Positions 50,908-59,504 of a stretch of 64,000 nt of DNA are shown piece by piece; positions within the stretch are counted from its first letter, which is position 1, and every line of letters starts with the position of its first letter. A model generated the notes under the pieces. It searched no databases. It saw nothing but the letters and a program-made list of their open reading frames with translations, and was not told where the DNA came from. The stretch is from positions 1 to 64,000 of the forward strand of contig NZ_JAGYPE020000026.1 in assembly GCF_018343545.2 (NCBI RefSeq), given 5' to 3'. The position numbers and the translations under genes are program-made. The DNA is from Neobacillus citreus (GTDB lineage: Bacteria > Bacillota > Bacilli > Bacillales > Cytobacillaceae).

Positions 50908-50922
50908 ATAGGGCAAATAATA

Positions 50923-50944
50923 AGACCATCCTTCAAGATGGTCT
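50923..50944. terminator. Terminator between the MocR gene and the 63-aa membrane protein gene
   Basis: AGACCATC (50923-50930) pairs with GATGGTCT (50937-50944). It overlaps the stop of the minus-strand small gene. Confidence 0.75.
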
Positions 50945-51134
50945 AATCAACCCCAATATAGATTCCAAGTGAAATTAAAGCGATGCCGATAATAACAACA
51001 TATATTAAAGTTAAGTTGGTGGTGTTTCTTTTTGTTGATCCACTGTAGTTTTCATCAGGTTTCCTGGTAATTAATAGCGTTGAAACTACAGAAAAAATAA
51101 GGATTAAAATTACTAAACCGATCATTATATTCAT
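50943..51134 (-). CDS. Hypothetical small membrane protein (63 aa)
   Basis: Two transmembrane helices (about 4-22 and 43-60) joined by a polar loop (KPDENYSGSTKRNT). AGAGGTG precedes the ATG. No family is recognised. Confidence 0.6.
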   Translation of the reverse strand: MNIMIGLVILILIFSVVSTLLITRKPDENYSGSTKRNTTNLTLIYVVIIGIALISLGIYIGVD

Positions 51135-51402
51135 ACCGCACCTCTAATTAAAAAGCTTTTGCTACCTATATAATATCGAAAACATATTGATTATTGACCA
51201 TCCAATTCATCTAAAATTAGACCATCCACTTTTTTCTTAATAAAAAAGGCCGTTGTTTATACGGGCCCCTATATTATATTTACACGTTACCTCATGATTT
51301 TGGGGCGGTGAATCTTACGGAAAAATGGTGTTCACAGTTAAATTAATGAAGGATTCTCCGGGTATATTATAAATATCAGAATGTATTCGGGAGGTAGAAA
51401 AA

Positions 51403-53070
51403 GTGAGTAACAATACCCTATCCTTTTTTGCTTTAGGCGGCATTAATGAAATTGGCAAAAACATGTATGTGATTCAATATAATGACGATATCGTGGTGAT
51501 TGATGCCGGCGGAATGTTTCCTGATGAAAGCTTGCTTGGAATTGATTTGATCATCCCAGATGTGACCTATTTGGAAGAAAACCGTGAGAAAATCCGTGCT
51601 TTGGTTGTGACTCATGGGCATGAAGACCATATTGGAGGTGTCCCTTATTTTTTAAAAAAATTAAATGTACCTATTTATGCAACACGTTTTACGCTCGGTT
51701 TGATTGAATTAAAATTGGAAGAGCACAGACTAAAACGGGATACTAAGCTTGTACCGATTGATGCTGATTCAGAGTTAGAATTTGGCGAGATTAAAGTTTC
51801 CTTTTTCAAAGTCAGCCATAGCATTCCGGATTGTCTTGGGATTGTTTTCCATACACCAGAAGGAAATGTCGTTCATACGGGGGACTTTAAATTTGATCTA
51901 ACTCCGGCCAATAACCAATATTCCGATATACATAAAATGGCAGAGATTGGCCAGAAAGGCGTTTTGGCGTTAATTTCGGAAAGTACGAACGCAGAAAGAA
52001 AAGGGATCACTCCTTCTGAGCAAATGGTGGGCAGTCATATGTTGGAAGCTTTTCTTCGGGCTACGGGGAAAATTTTCGTTTCGACTTTTGCTTCCAATGT
52101 TAATCGTGTGCAGCAAGTCGTGGAAGCCTGTCTTGAGACAAATCGAAAGCTGGCCTTGCTGGGCCGAAGTATGGTGAATGTCGTTGATGTTGCCATTGAA
52201 CGTGGCTATTTGCATGTACCGGAAGGAATGCTGATAGCAGCAGGCGAAATCGAAAAATTTGCCCCCGAACGAGTCGCCATCCTATGTACTGGAAGTCAGG
52301 GCGAGCCAAATGCCGCTCTCGGGCGGCTCGCAAGCGGAAGCTATCGGGATGCTTCGATTTATCCCGATGATACTGTTATTCTAGCGGCATCCCCTATTCC
52401 TGGGAACGAAAAGGATGTTTCCCGGATTATCGATAACTTGTTCCAGCGGGGAGCGCATGTTATTTACGGTTCCGGAAGCTCAACCGGTATGCATGTATCG
52501 GGCCACGGTTACCAGGAAGATCTAAAACTGATGCTTACGTTGATGAAGCCCACTTACTTTATTCCGATTCACGGCGAATACCGGATGCTTCACCATCACC
52601 GGATGCTTGCGGAATCGGTTGGAGTGGAAAAAGGAAATACCTTTATTATCCGGAATGGGGATGTTGTGGATATTCAAGACAGGGTTGCGAGGCAGACAAG
52701 ATCTGTCCCTGCTGGTGATACATATGTCGACGGCGTGAGTGTAGGTGATGTGGGAGAAATTGTGCTTCGTGATCGGAGGCAACTGTCAGAAGATGGCATG
52801 CTAGTAATCGTTTTAACGTTAAGCAAACGGGACCAAAGGATTATCCAAGGACCCGACACGATTACGCGCGGATTTGTGTATGTGAAGGAATCTGAGAATT
52901 TGATGAGGGAAATTAACAGCCTTGTCAAAAAGACGGTCAATGACTTACAAGAAGAAAACATTCGGCAATGGAACGTCATCAAACAAAATATCAAGAAGGC
53001 TGTAGGACAGTATCTCTTTAAAGAAACGAAAAGAAAACCGATGATATTGCCGATTATTATTGAGATATGA
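51403..53070 (+). CDS. Ribonuclease J paralogue
   Basis: An endo/5'-3' exoribonuclease of the beta-CASP MBL family, 555 aa, the size of RNase J1 and J2. It has the metal site THGHEDHIGGVPY, the distal HTGDFKFD, the beta-CASP region (ATGKIFVSTFASN, LCTGSQGEPNAAL) and C-terminal HGEYRM, then RGFVYVKESENLM and KPMILPIIIEI. All catalytic residues are intact, so it should be active. It differs clearly from the B. subtilis J1 and J2 sequences I recall and is not in their usual contexts, so I read it as a third paralogue. GTG start after GGGAGG. Confidence 0.88.
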   Translation: MSNNTLSFFALGGINEIGKNMYVIQYNDDIVVIDAGGMFPDESLLGIDLIIPDVTYLEENREKIRALVVTHGHEDHIGGVPYFLKKLNVPIYATRFTLGLIELKLEEHRLKRDTKLVPIDADSELEFGEIKVSFFKVSHSIPDCLGIVFHTPEGNVVHTGDFKFDLTPANNQYSDIHKMAEIGQKGVLALISESTNAERKGITPSEQMVGSHMLEAFLRATGKIFVSTFASNVNRVQQVVEACLETNRKLALLGRSMVNVVDVAIERGYLHVPEGMLIAAGEIEKFAPERVAILCTGSQGEPNAALGRLASGSYRDASIYPDDTVILAASPIPGNEKDVSRIIDNLFQRGAHVIYGSGSSTGMHVSGHGYQEDLKLMLTLMKPTYFIPIHGEYRMLHHHRMLAESVGVEKGNTFIIRNGDVVDIQDRVARQTRSVPAGDTYVDGVSVGDVGEIVLRDRRQLSEDGMLVIVLTLSKRDQRIIQGPDTITRGFVYVKESENLMREINSLVKKTVNDLQEENIRQWNVIKQNIKKAVGQYLFKETKRKPMILPIIIEI

Positions 53071-53080
53071 ATGTGTAAAA

Positions 53081-53115
53081 AATTGCCAGGCACCTTCTAC
53101 CGAGCGCCTGGCAAT
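53081..53115 (+). terminator. Terminator after the RNase J gene
   Basis: AATTGCCAGGC (53081-53091) pairs perfectly with GCCTGGCAATT (53105-53115), followed by TTTG. The left arm belongs to the dispersed GCCAGGCACC sequence type common in Bacillus spacers. Confidence 0.85.
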
Positions 53116-53149
53116 TTTTGGAGTTTAGAAGTAAAAATTATGATTCTCC

Positions 53150-53265
53150 AGATATATTTAGAAAATCGCAGATATATTTGGAAGTTCGCAGATATATTTG
53201 GAAATTCGTAGATATAATTAAAAATTCGCAGATATCCTTAGAAAATTCGCGGATATAAATGATGA
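53150..53265. repeat. Six-copy ~21-bp direct repeat, reverse complement ATATCTGCGAATTTTTAA type
   Basis: Copies of (T)TCGCAGATATATTTGGAA-like units, about 21 bases apart. Read on the minus strand each gives ATATCTGCGAAT plus a T-rich tail, the same family as the repeats at 4158-4276 with A/T exchanged in the fifth-sixth positions. It lies between the RNase J terminator and the convergent GGCT gene. Confidence 0.75.
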
Positions 53266-53315
53266 TATGCAAGAATGGCGCTATTTTTAATCAAAAACCA
53301 ATTTCAGATTCGCGA

Positions 53316-54164
53316 TTAAAGCATCTTAACGTGTTCCTGCAACCTCGAAAGATAAGTTTCACTTAAAAAACCGCTCCCGCCACGGATAATTTCCTCGAGA
53401 TAATGGTCAGGCGGTGCTGTTTCAGGGTCTTTCGAAACGACTATGAATGTTAGTACATCTTGGATTGTCTGGCCATGCATCTTGACATCAATTAATGCAG
53501 GCCGGTAGAGGCGAGTATGAACGCCTTCTCGCCGGTATAAATATTCGAGACATTCATATGGAATCTCGTAAACCTTCCCTTCCACAACACCTCCCTCTTC
53601 CACAATGTCTGCCCGTCCGCCGTCAGGCAGCTTTTTTGTAAACCGAAGGGTGTAACCCTTAAGCTCTGCAACCCCGGCAAATTTTTGAAAAAAATGGTCA
53701 ACACCACCGAGCTTAAACCTGGCATGGTCCAAACAGCTGCCATATGCAAAATACAGTACGTTCCTGCTTTGTTTTTCAAACTGATACACCTTCCAGTCAC
53801 CTAGTAGGATTGGCGTAATTAACATGCTTTCGTTGTGTTTGGCAACCGTGTAGATATAGGCTTCCGTCTTCCCATTGTCATGAAAAATGATTTGTTTTTT
53901 ACGGTCGTATAAATTGTCGTGACTATGTTCCTCATATTCTTCCAATTCGTCCAGGCTGCATAGATGTTTATCTGAAACCAGGTATAATTCCCCATATACC
54001 GGATCCGATTCTGATTCTTTCACCGCCGGATAACCTAGTCCAGTGTCGAAAAGGCTTCCGTTTGCCCAAGCCTGCTCAGCTACAAGCTCTGCCCCCTGCA
54101 GCAAATGATGATATTTTTCATTCTTTCTCAATGTTCCATAAACGAAGACATAATGTTTGTTCAT
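53316..54164 (-). CDS. Tandem gamma-glutamylcyclotransferase-like (AIG2/GGCT) protein
   Basis: About 282 aa with two GGCT-fold modules. The first begins FVYGTLRKNEKYHHLL and has SLDELEEYE, carrying the expected catalytic-type Glu. The second begins YFAYGSCLDHARF and resembles ChaC/GGCT proteins, with the loop KLPDGGRADIVEEGG. Single-domain GGCT proteins are common; the tandem fusion is less so. ATG 54200 is possible, but ATG 54164 follows AAAGGG. The role may be in gamma-glutamyl peptide turnover; the exact substrate is unknown. Confidence 0.78.
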   Translation of the reverse strand: MNKHYVFVYGTLRKNEKYHHLLQGAELVAEQAWANGSLFDTGLGYPAVKESESDPVYGELYLVSDKHLCSLDELEEYEEHSHDNLYDRKKQIIFHDNGKTEAYIYTVAKHNESMLITPILLGDWKVYQFEKQSRNVLYFAYGSCLDHARFKLGGVDHFFQKFAGVAELKGYTLRFTKKLPDGGRADIVEEGGVVEGKVYEIPYECLEYLYRREGVHTRLYRPALIDVKMHGQTIQDVLTFIVVSKDPETAPPDHYLEEIIRGGSGFLSETYLSRLQEHVKML

Positions 54165-54344
54165 TTTTTTCAGCAATCCCTTTCGTTGAAATAAATTCAT
54201 CCATTCTAAACTTATCTTTACTTCGGCATAAAAATCCTAGATTCCTTTTACAGTTAGAGTAATTTTTTTGGATTCCTTTCTATACATGGACTGCTGGTTT
54301 GCTGGAAATAATAGCATTTAGTTAAAGTTAAGGGGGGCATCTTA

Positions 54345-54917
54345 ATGGATCTTAATATTTTTAGAATAATAAATAAAATGGCCGGCCGTTCTCGTTTATT
54401 GGATATGATCATGATAACCATTTCGAAAAAAGCTCGTTATGTATATGTATTATTATTAATTATCTTGTGGTTTCGCAATAAGAACTATAAAAAACACTCG
54501 CTATTAACGGGGGTATCGGTTGGAGTAACCTATATTATTACTTTCATAATAAAATTTTTCAATTATCAACCAAGGCCATTTGTGAACCATGAGGTGCATT
54601 TATTACCTCCTGTGCCAGCAAAAAAGGATTCTTCCTTTCTAAGTAAACATACAGCATTGGCTTTTGCGGCAGCTGTTTCAGTGCTTTTATATCAACGAAT
54701 ATTTGGAAAAATAATGTGGTATTTGGGTATATTTATCGGAATCTCACGGATTTGGATGGGGCACCATTACCCTTATGAAATTGTTAGAAGTGCTGCACTC
54801 GGAAGTATAGCTAGTTTCATGGTTCACCTTACGAAAAAGCTGTGGGATCCAATCTTATCCCGATTTATTTATTCATATAATCGTTTTTGCTCCTTTTTAA
54901 AATTCCAATTAAAATAA
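54345..54917 (+). CDS. PAP2-family phosphatase (undecaprenyl-pyrophosphatase BcrC-like)
   Basis: A 190-aa membrane phosphatase with about five helices. The three PAP2 motifs are KFFNYQPRP (K-x6-RP), SFLSKHTA (normally PSGH or PSDHT) and SRIWMGHHYPYEIV (SR-x5-H-x3-D, here ending in Glu). Catalytic Arg and both His are kept. AAGGGGGG precedes the ATG. It may recycle undecaprenyl pyrophosphate or act on another lipid phosphate. Confidence 0.82.
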   Translation: MDLNIFRIINKMAGRSRLLDMIMITISKKARYVYVLLLIILWFRNKNYKKHSLLTGVSVGVTYIITFIIKFFNYQPRPFVNHEVHLLPPVPAKKDSSFLSKHTALAFAAAVSVLLYQRIFGKIMWYLGIFIGISRIWMGHHYPYEIVRSAALGSIASFMVHLTKKLWDPILSRFIYSYNRFCSFLKFQLK

Positions 54918-54965
54918 TGTTAGCGGGAGCAGCCTTTAGGATTCCTCCCTCTTTTTCATATTTGT

Positions 54966-55733
54966 TTAATTATGTTTTTGAATAAACCTGCTGATTAGTT
55001 GGTTTAAGTTAGGAGCTGACTTCGTTGGTATCTGGTGCTTTTCATATATAAATTTTAATTCATTATTAGGAAGCTTTTCATTTAAAATTTTGGCATATTT
55101 ATGAAACGATTTATCTTTTTTTCCATAAATCAATAAAACCGGATGATTAATGGTATGTAATTGATTGGTACAATTGTATTGCAAGCTATAATTGTAATAT
55201 TGTGCGATGTTTCTTGTATCACCATTCAGGGCTTCTTGATACATAGCTTTGAATATTTTTTTATCATCGGAATTGCCCCAGGAAATCGCTAAAGCCAACA
55301 AACGTTTGGCTCCTGCTTTGGCAAGTAGCCGTGCCAGAATAATTCTTTTTTCATTATACCAATCATAAACCTCAGACATTCCGCTGATAATAATGGCTCC
55401 CAATGCCCTGTCTGGGTTTGTCAATAAAAATTCCAAAGCAATGGAACCTCCGGTGGAATATCCGCAAAGATATGCTTTTGAGATTCTCAGATAGTCCAAG
55501 AGATACCGTATGTCATCCGCAATTAACCGATAGGTAAGAGGTTGTTCCGAATAAGAGCTCTGGCCATGGCCGCGAATATCAAAACAAATGACTTTGTAAT
55601 TTTTCGATAAATCATCCATCTGGTATTTGAAATTAGCGCTTGTGAGCAAGGGAGGATGGATAAAGACGATGGGAACTCCTTCCCCTTTCACGGTGTAATA
55701 CAGGCTGATTCTTTCCTTTTTCATAACAGGCAT
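54966..55733 (-). CDS. Alpha/beta hydrolase
   Basis: A 255-aa alpha/beta-hydrolase. The oxyanion region is VFIHPPLLTS, the nucleophile elbow LCGYSTGGSIALEFL (Ser), the acid in LLIYGKKDKSFHKYA, and the late His probably in EKHQIPTKSAP. ATG 55733 after AAGGAGGGG is the start; an upstream ATG at 55763 lies before that site. The substrate is unknown. Confidence 0.82.
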   Translation of the reverse strand: MPVMKKERISLYYTVKGEGVPIVFIHPPLLTSANFKYQMDDLSKNYKVICFDIRGHGQSSYSEQPLTYRLIADDIRYLLDYLRISKAYLCGYSTGGSIALEFLLTNPDRALGAIIISGMSEVYDWYNEKRIILARLLAKAGAKRLLALAISWGNSDDKKIFKAMYQEALNGDTRNIAQYYNYSLQYNCTNQLHTINHPVLLIYGKKDKSFHKYAKILNEKLPNNELKFIYEKHQIPTKSAPNLNQLISRFIQKHN

Positions 55734-55930
55734 CGTTAACCCCTCCTTAATTTCATATTTCAACTGGCTTTAATATTCAAATTCATTATTTAGGTTTACT
55801 CCTACATAAAGCCCTTATTCTAAAAAGAATGCTTCAAAATATTAAGGATCAATAAATCATGGTAAAATGATGATAATATGGAGTATTCAAACATAACATA
55901 ATATTATTTTTACAGAATGAAGGGTTGTCG

Positions 55931-57037
55931 TTGGCAAAGTTTTCGAACATTAATACCAATAAATCAAATCGCTTTTTTATAACACTCTTCATTGCTCTTA
56001 TCGGCGCGCTGATATTCCAATTCCTTCATACCCCCATTCCTTGGCTTTTAGGACCAATGACTGCCGTATTCATTGGCTCTAGGTTTAATCGATTTGAACT
56101 GTACTGGCCGAGATCGATTCGAGAAATTGGATTAATCATTGTGGGCTATTCGATTGGGCTGTCGTTTACCAAAACGGCTCTTTATCAAATCATGGCGAAT
56201 TTGCCTTCCATGTTGTTAATGACCACTTTACTAATTTGTTTTTGTGCTGGCATTGCCTTTGTAGTAGCAAAACTGACTGACGTTGATTATCCCACTGTTC
56301 TAACCGGAAGTATCCCCGGGGGTCTATCGCAAATGATTACCTTTGCCGAAGAGATGAAGGGAATTGATATTACAACGGTGACGTTTCTTCAGGTTGCCAG
56401 ATTAATGATGATTATCTTTTTTGTTCCGTTTCTAGTGTTCGGACCGCTTTTTCATAATTCAGGGAAAGTAGATTCAGGTTCCTCGTTTTTGCAAAACGCA
56501 GATCAAACTTCTGGAGGAATCCTTTCTCCGATGCTGATTTTATTCGCGGTTATTTGCGTTTTAAGTGCCATACTAGCGAAAAAAATAAAGGCACCTACGC
56601 CATTTCTGCTGGGGCCGATTTTGGGAACCGCTATTTTTACTATTGGCGGGCTGCAAGGTCCTGCACTCATCCCTTCTATTTTGGACCTCTCACAATTTAT
56701 GATTGGCGGCTATATAGGACTGTTGTTGAAACCTGAAAAACTGACAAATAAAGCAAAAGTTATTACCCTTGCCATTATCAGCGGGGGACTGATGATTCTC
56801 TGCTCATTAGGATTAAGTTTGCTTTTGGTATACTTTCGGTATTTCACTCCATCCACCAGCTTCCTGAGTGTCGCCCCAGGAGGAATGGATCAAATGGGCA
56901 TCCTCGCTCATGCAATAGGAGCGGACTTATCAATGGTGAGTGGCTTTCAGCTATTCCGGCTGTTTTTCATATACTTTGCCGTCCCGCCAATCCTAAGATG
57001 GATATTCAAAATCAGAAAAACCGCAAAATCCACTTAG
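55931..57037 (+). CDS. AbrB-duplication (PF05145-type) membrane protein
   Basis: A protein of about 368 aa with roughly ten membrane helices in two homologous halves. GSIPGGLSQMITFAEEMKGID and its later counterpart SVAPGGMDQMGILAHAIGAD are the repeated signature. The family is often annotated 'AbrB family transcriptional regulator' or 'ammonia monooxygenase', but it is a membrane protein of unknown, possibly transport, role. TTG 55925 abuts GAAGGG; TTG 55931, six bases away, is the better start. Confidence 0.8.
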   Translation: MAKFSNINTNKSNRFFITLFIALIGALIFQFLHTPIPWLLGPMTAVFIGSRFNRFELYWPRSIREIGLIIVGYSIGLSFTKTALYQIMANLPSMLLMTTLLICFCAGIAFVVAKLTDVDYPTVLTGSIPGGLSQMITFAEEMKGIDITTVTFLQVARLMMIIFFVPFLVFGPLFHNSGKVDSGSSFLQNADQTSGGILSPMLILFAVICVLSAILAKKIKAPTPFLLGPILGTAIFTIGGLQGPALIPSILDLSQFMIGGYIGLLLKPEKLTNKAKVITLAIISGGLMILCSLGLSLLLVYFRYFTPSTSFLSVAPGGMDQMGILAHAIGADLSMVSGFQLFRLFFIYFAVPPILRWIFKIRKTAKST

Positions 57038-57052
57038 ACTTACCAACATAAC

Positions 57053-57088
57053 AAAAAGTGTAAAACCTGAAAAGGTTTTACACTTTTT
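57053..57088. terminator. Strong bidirectional terminator
   Basis: AAAAAGTGTAAAACCT (57053-57068) pairs perfectly with AGGTTTTACACTTTTT (57073-57088), between convergent genes. Confidence 0.95.
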
Positions 57089-57108
57089 TATTTTTATAAG
57101 TGTCCGCC

Positions 57109-57846
57109 TCAGGTGGACATTTGTCTTTTGGTGGCGTCTGATACCAAATAGACGCGTTCAGGGCGGCCAACTGTGCCGTAGGCTAAATCGGCTTCGATTT
57201 TGTCCTCCGCGACAAGGTGTTCGAGGTAGCGGCGGGCGGTGGTGCGGCTGACGCCGATTTCTTTGGCAACGCGTTCTGCGGTGAGACCGCCCTCTGCTCG
57301 TCCGAGTACTTCCATTACCTTATCTAAGGTAAGCGGGTCGATGCCCTTTGGAAGGTAAGGCTTGTCCCCCGCTCCTGCGGCCCCCTCAACATCCTTGCGC
57401 AACAGCTGGTCGACCTGTTGCTGGGTGACGTGCGGATTATCTTGTCCCAATTGAACAAGCTTTCTATGAAACTCTTGATACCGCAGCAATGATTGCTTGA
57501 AACGCTCAAAGACAACTGGTTTAATGATGTAATCAAAGACACCTATACTAATTGCCTCTTGAACTTTATCAATCTCTTTCGTGGCCGTAATCATAATGAC
57601 GTCCATTTGCTTTGCCTGCTGTTTTGTTTCCTTCAGCAAATCTAGTCCGTTCATATCCGGAAAATATACATCCAACAGAAGCAGGTCCGGCTGCAAAATC
57701 TCGATTAACGTTTTTGCTTCTAGATAACTAGCCGCAATTCCTACCGTTTGAAAGCCTTCGAGTTGTTCCAAAAACCTCTTTTGAATTTCCGCCACACGTA
57801 AATCATCCTCAACAATTAACACTTCAATATCTCGGTTCACCTTCAT
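57109..57846 (-). CDS. CitB/DcuR-type response regulator
   Basis: A 245-aa regulator. The receiver domain (about 1-125) has VEDDLRVAEIQKRFL, Asp in DLLLLDVYFPDMNG, and Lys in FDYIIKPVVFERF. The C-terminal helix-turn-helix (about 180-240) is GLTAERVAKEIGVSRTTAR, with RRYLEHLVAEDKIEADL. It belongs to the DctR/CitT/MalR group that controls organic-acid transporters. It overlaps the kinase gene upstream and lies beside tctCBA, its likely target. Confidence 0.93.
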   Translation of the reverse strand: MKVNRDIEVLIVEDDLRVAEIQKRFLEQLEGFQTVGIAASYLEAKTLIEILQPDLLLLDVYFPDMNGLDLLKETKQQAKQMDVIMITATKEIDKVQEAISIGVFDYIIKPVVFERFKQSLLRYQEFHRKLVQLGQDNPHVTQQQVDQLLRKDVEGAAGAGDKPYLPKGIDPLTLDKVMEVLGRAEGGLTAERVAKEIGVSRTTARRYLEHLVAEDKIEADLAYGTVGRPERVYLVSDATKRQMST

Positions 57847-59434
57847 GCAAACTCCCCCTGCGTTTTGGAATCGCCACTGTAAAAATCGTTCCTTCTCCCT
57901 TGGCCGATGAAAACGTCACGTATCCCCCTAATTCGTGAATCTCCTTTTGAACGAGACTAAGACCGATTCCGGAATTGGTTCCTGAATTCTTTGTTGAAAA
58001 ACCTTCTTTAAAAATCTGATCAGTCAACTCGGCGTCAATCCCTGCGCCGTTATCTTCTACTTCGATAATCAATTCCCTGCCAAGGTCGGTTAAAAACAAG
58101 GAAACGATTTTTTCCACCTTGTCATTTGCCCTCACAGCTTCAAAAGCATTGTTGACGAGATTGCCAATAATCGTGACTAGTGAATCCCGGCTGATGTCAC
58201 CAGGAAGATCCCTAAAACTGCTTTCACTATCAATCGTAAACTGAATTTTCAGCTCGCTAGCCAGGCTGACTTTCCCTAGAATAAATCCGGCAATAATCGG
58301 ATCAGGTATTTCCTTCATTAAAAATCGAATGAACCCTTGTGTGACATCCACTTCTCGTGAAATGAAATCGATTGCCTCTTTATAGGAACCTAACTGAATC
58401 AACCCTAGCAATGTATAGAGACGATTGGAATACTCATGTGTTTGAGCCCGCAGCCCTTCTGCATAAGCCTTGACATGAGATAATTCCTGAAGCAGGTGCG
58501 CCAATTCAGATTTATTCCGCAAGCTCGCTACAGCCCCGATAACGGTACCTTTGTTGTTAAAAATTGGCACTCGGTTTGCTAAAAAGATTTCCCCAAAAAT
58601 CATGAATTCCCTGTCATATTCGGCCTGACCGGTCCTGACTACATCGAGCAAATGCGTATTTTCCAGGACTTCTTCAATCCTTGTCCCACGAAGAACGGTA
58701 TCGCAAGGGACCTGTAAAATTTTATGCGCTGTTTCGTTGACAACCGTGATTCTGCCATTCGTATCAATGGCAATTATACCTTCATGAATGGATTCAAGGA
58801 TTGCATGCTTTTCCTGATACATCCAGGCAATCTCCTCTGGCTCAAGCCCCAAAAGTGCCTTTTTAATATTAAACGAGATTAATATAGCAGCCAGAAGACC
58901 GCCTAATAAAATAATCATGATGGCCCAAAAGACTTTCTTCTGAATTCGTGCCACTTCTTTTTTAATATCTGTCTGCAGGTACCCTACTGAAACGACGCCA
59001 GCAACCTGTCCATCTATAAAAACCGGAGCTTTTCCTCGTAAAGAAGGTCCAAGTGTCCCAACTGATTCCGATATAATTGATTTTCCTTTAAAAACACGGT
59101 CATTATCTCCACCGACCATTTTTTTGCCTAAACGATTAGGGTTAGGGTGTGAATAACGGACCTCGTCTCGATTTCCGATAACAATAAATTCTGCACCCAC
59201 CTGTTTCCGAATTTTTTCTGCAATAGGCTGAATAATGGATGCAGGGTCCTCCGCACTAAACGCCTTTTGTATTTCCGGCATGTTCGCAATCGATTGAGCA
59301 ACGGATAACGCCTTCGTTCCAATCTCATGCTTCAAATTCGTTTCCATGATATTTTTAAACGTAAATTCTATGATGGTTCCCATTATAATAATAACTATAG
59401 AGATTCCCAGCATTAGTTTTGTATGTAAACGCAT
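57824..59434 (-). CDS. DcuS/CitA-type sensor histidine kinase
   Basis: 536 aa. TM1 (about 7-27), an extracytoplasmic PAS-like (sCache) domain (about 30-165) with EVRYSHPNPNRLGKKMVGGD as its ligand-binding region, TM2 (about 165-187), a cytoplasmic PAS (about 205-310), then the phospho-His in RAQTHEYSNRLYTLLGLIQ. The ATPase has IIGNLVNNAFEAV (N box) and GIGLSLVQKEIHELGG (G2). Kinases of this class sense citrate, malate, fumarate and similar acids directly. The adjacent tripartite tricarboxylate transporter supports a di- or tricarboxylate ligand. Confidence 0.94.
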   Translation of the reverse strand: MRLHTKLMLGISIVIIIMGTIIEFTFKNIMETNLKHEIGTKALSVAQSIANMPEIQKAFSAEDPASIIQPIAEKIRKQVGAEFIVIGNRDEVRYSHPNPNRLGKKMVGGDNDRVFKGKSIISESVGTLGPSLRGKAPVFIDGQVAGVVSVGYLQTDIKKEVARIQKKVFWAIMIILLGGLLAAILISFNIKKALLGLEPEEIAWMYQEKHAILESIHEGIIAIDTNGRITVVNETAHKILQVPCDTVLRGTRIEEVLENTHLLDVVRTGQAEYDREFMIFGEIFLANRVPIFNNKGTVIGAVASLRNKSELAHLLQELSHVKAYAEGLRAQTHEYSNRLYTLLGLIQLGSYKEAIDFISREVDVTQGFIRFLMKEIPDPIIAGFILGKVSLASELKIQFTIDSESSFRDLPGDISRDSLVTIIGNLVNNAFEAVRANDKVEKIVSLFLTDLGRELIIEVEDNGAGIDAELTDQIFKEGFSTKNSGTNSGIGLSLVQKEIHELGGYVTFSSAKGEGTIFTVAIPKRRGSLHEGEPRY

Positions 59435-59463
59435 GCAAACACCTCTATCTTAATAATATATTA

Positions 59464-59491
59464 AAAAAACTCCTTTAAAAAGGAGTTTTTT
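59464..59491 (-). terminator. Terminator after tctA
   Basis: AAAAAACTCCTT (59464-59475) pairs with AAGGAGTTTTTT (59480-59491), between tctA and the kinase gene. It separates transporter and regulator transcripts. Confidence 0.9.
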
Positions 59492-59504
59492 GTAATCTTC
59501 AGAT

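Noticed and set aside
51240-51270. Terminator-like GGCC hairpin upstream of the RNase J gene
   Set aside because: The stem is only four to five pairs and there is no gene for it to terminate; not listed as a feature.
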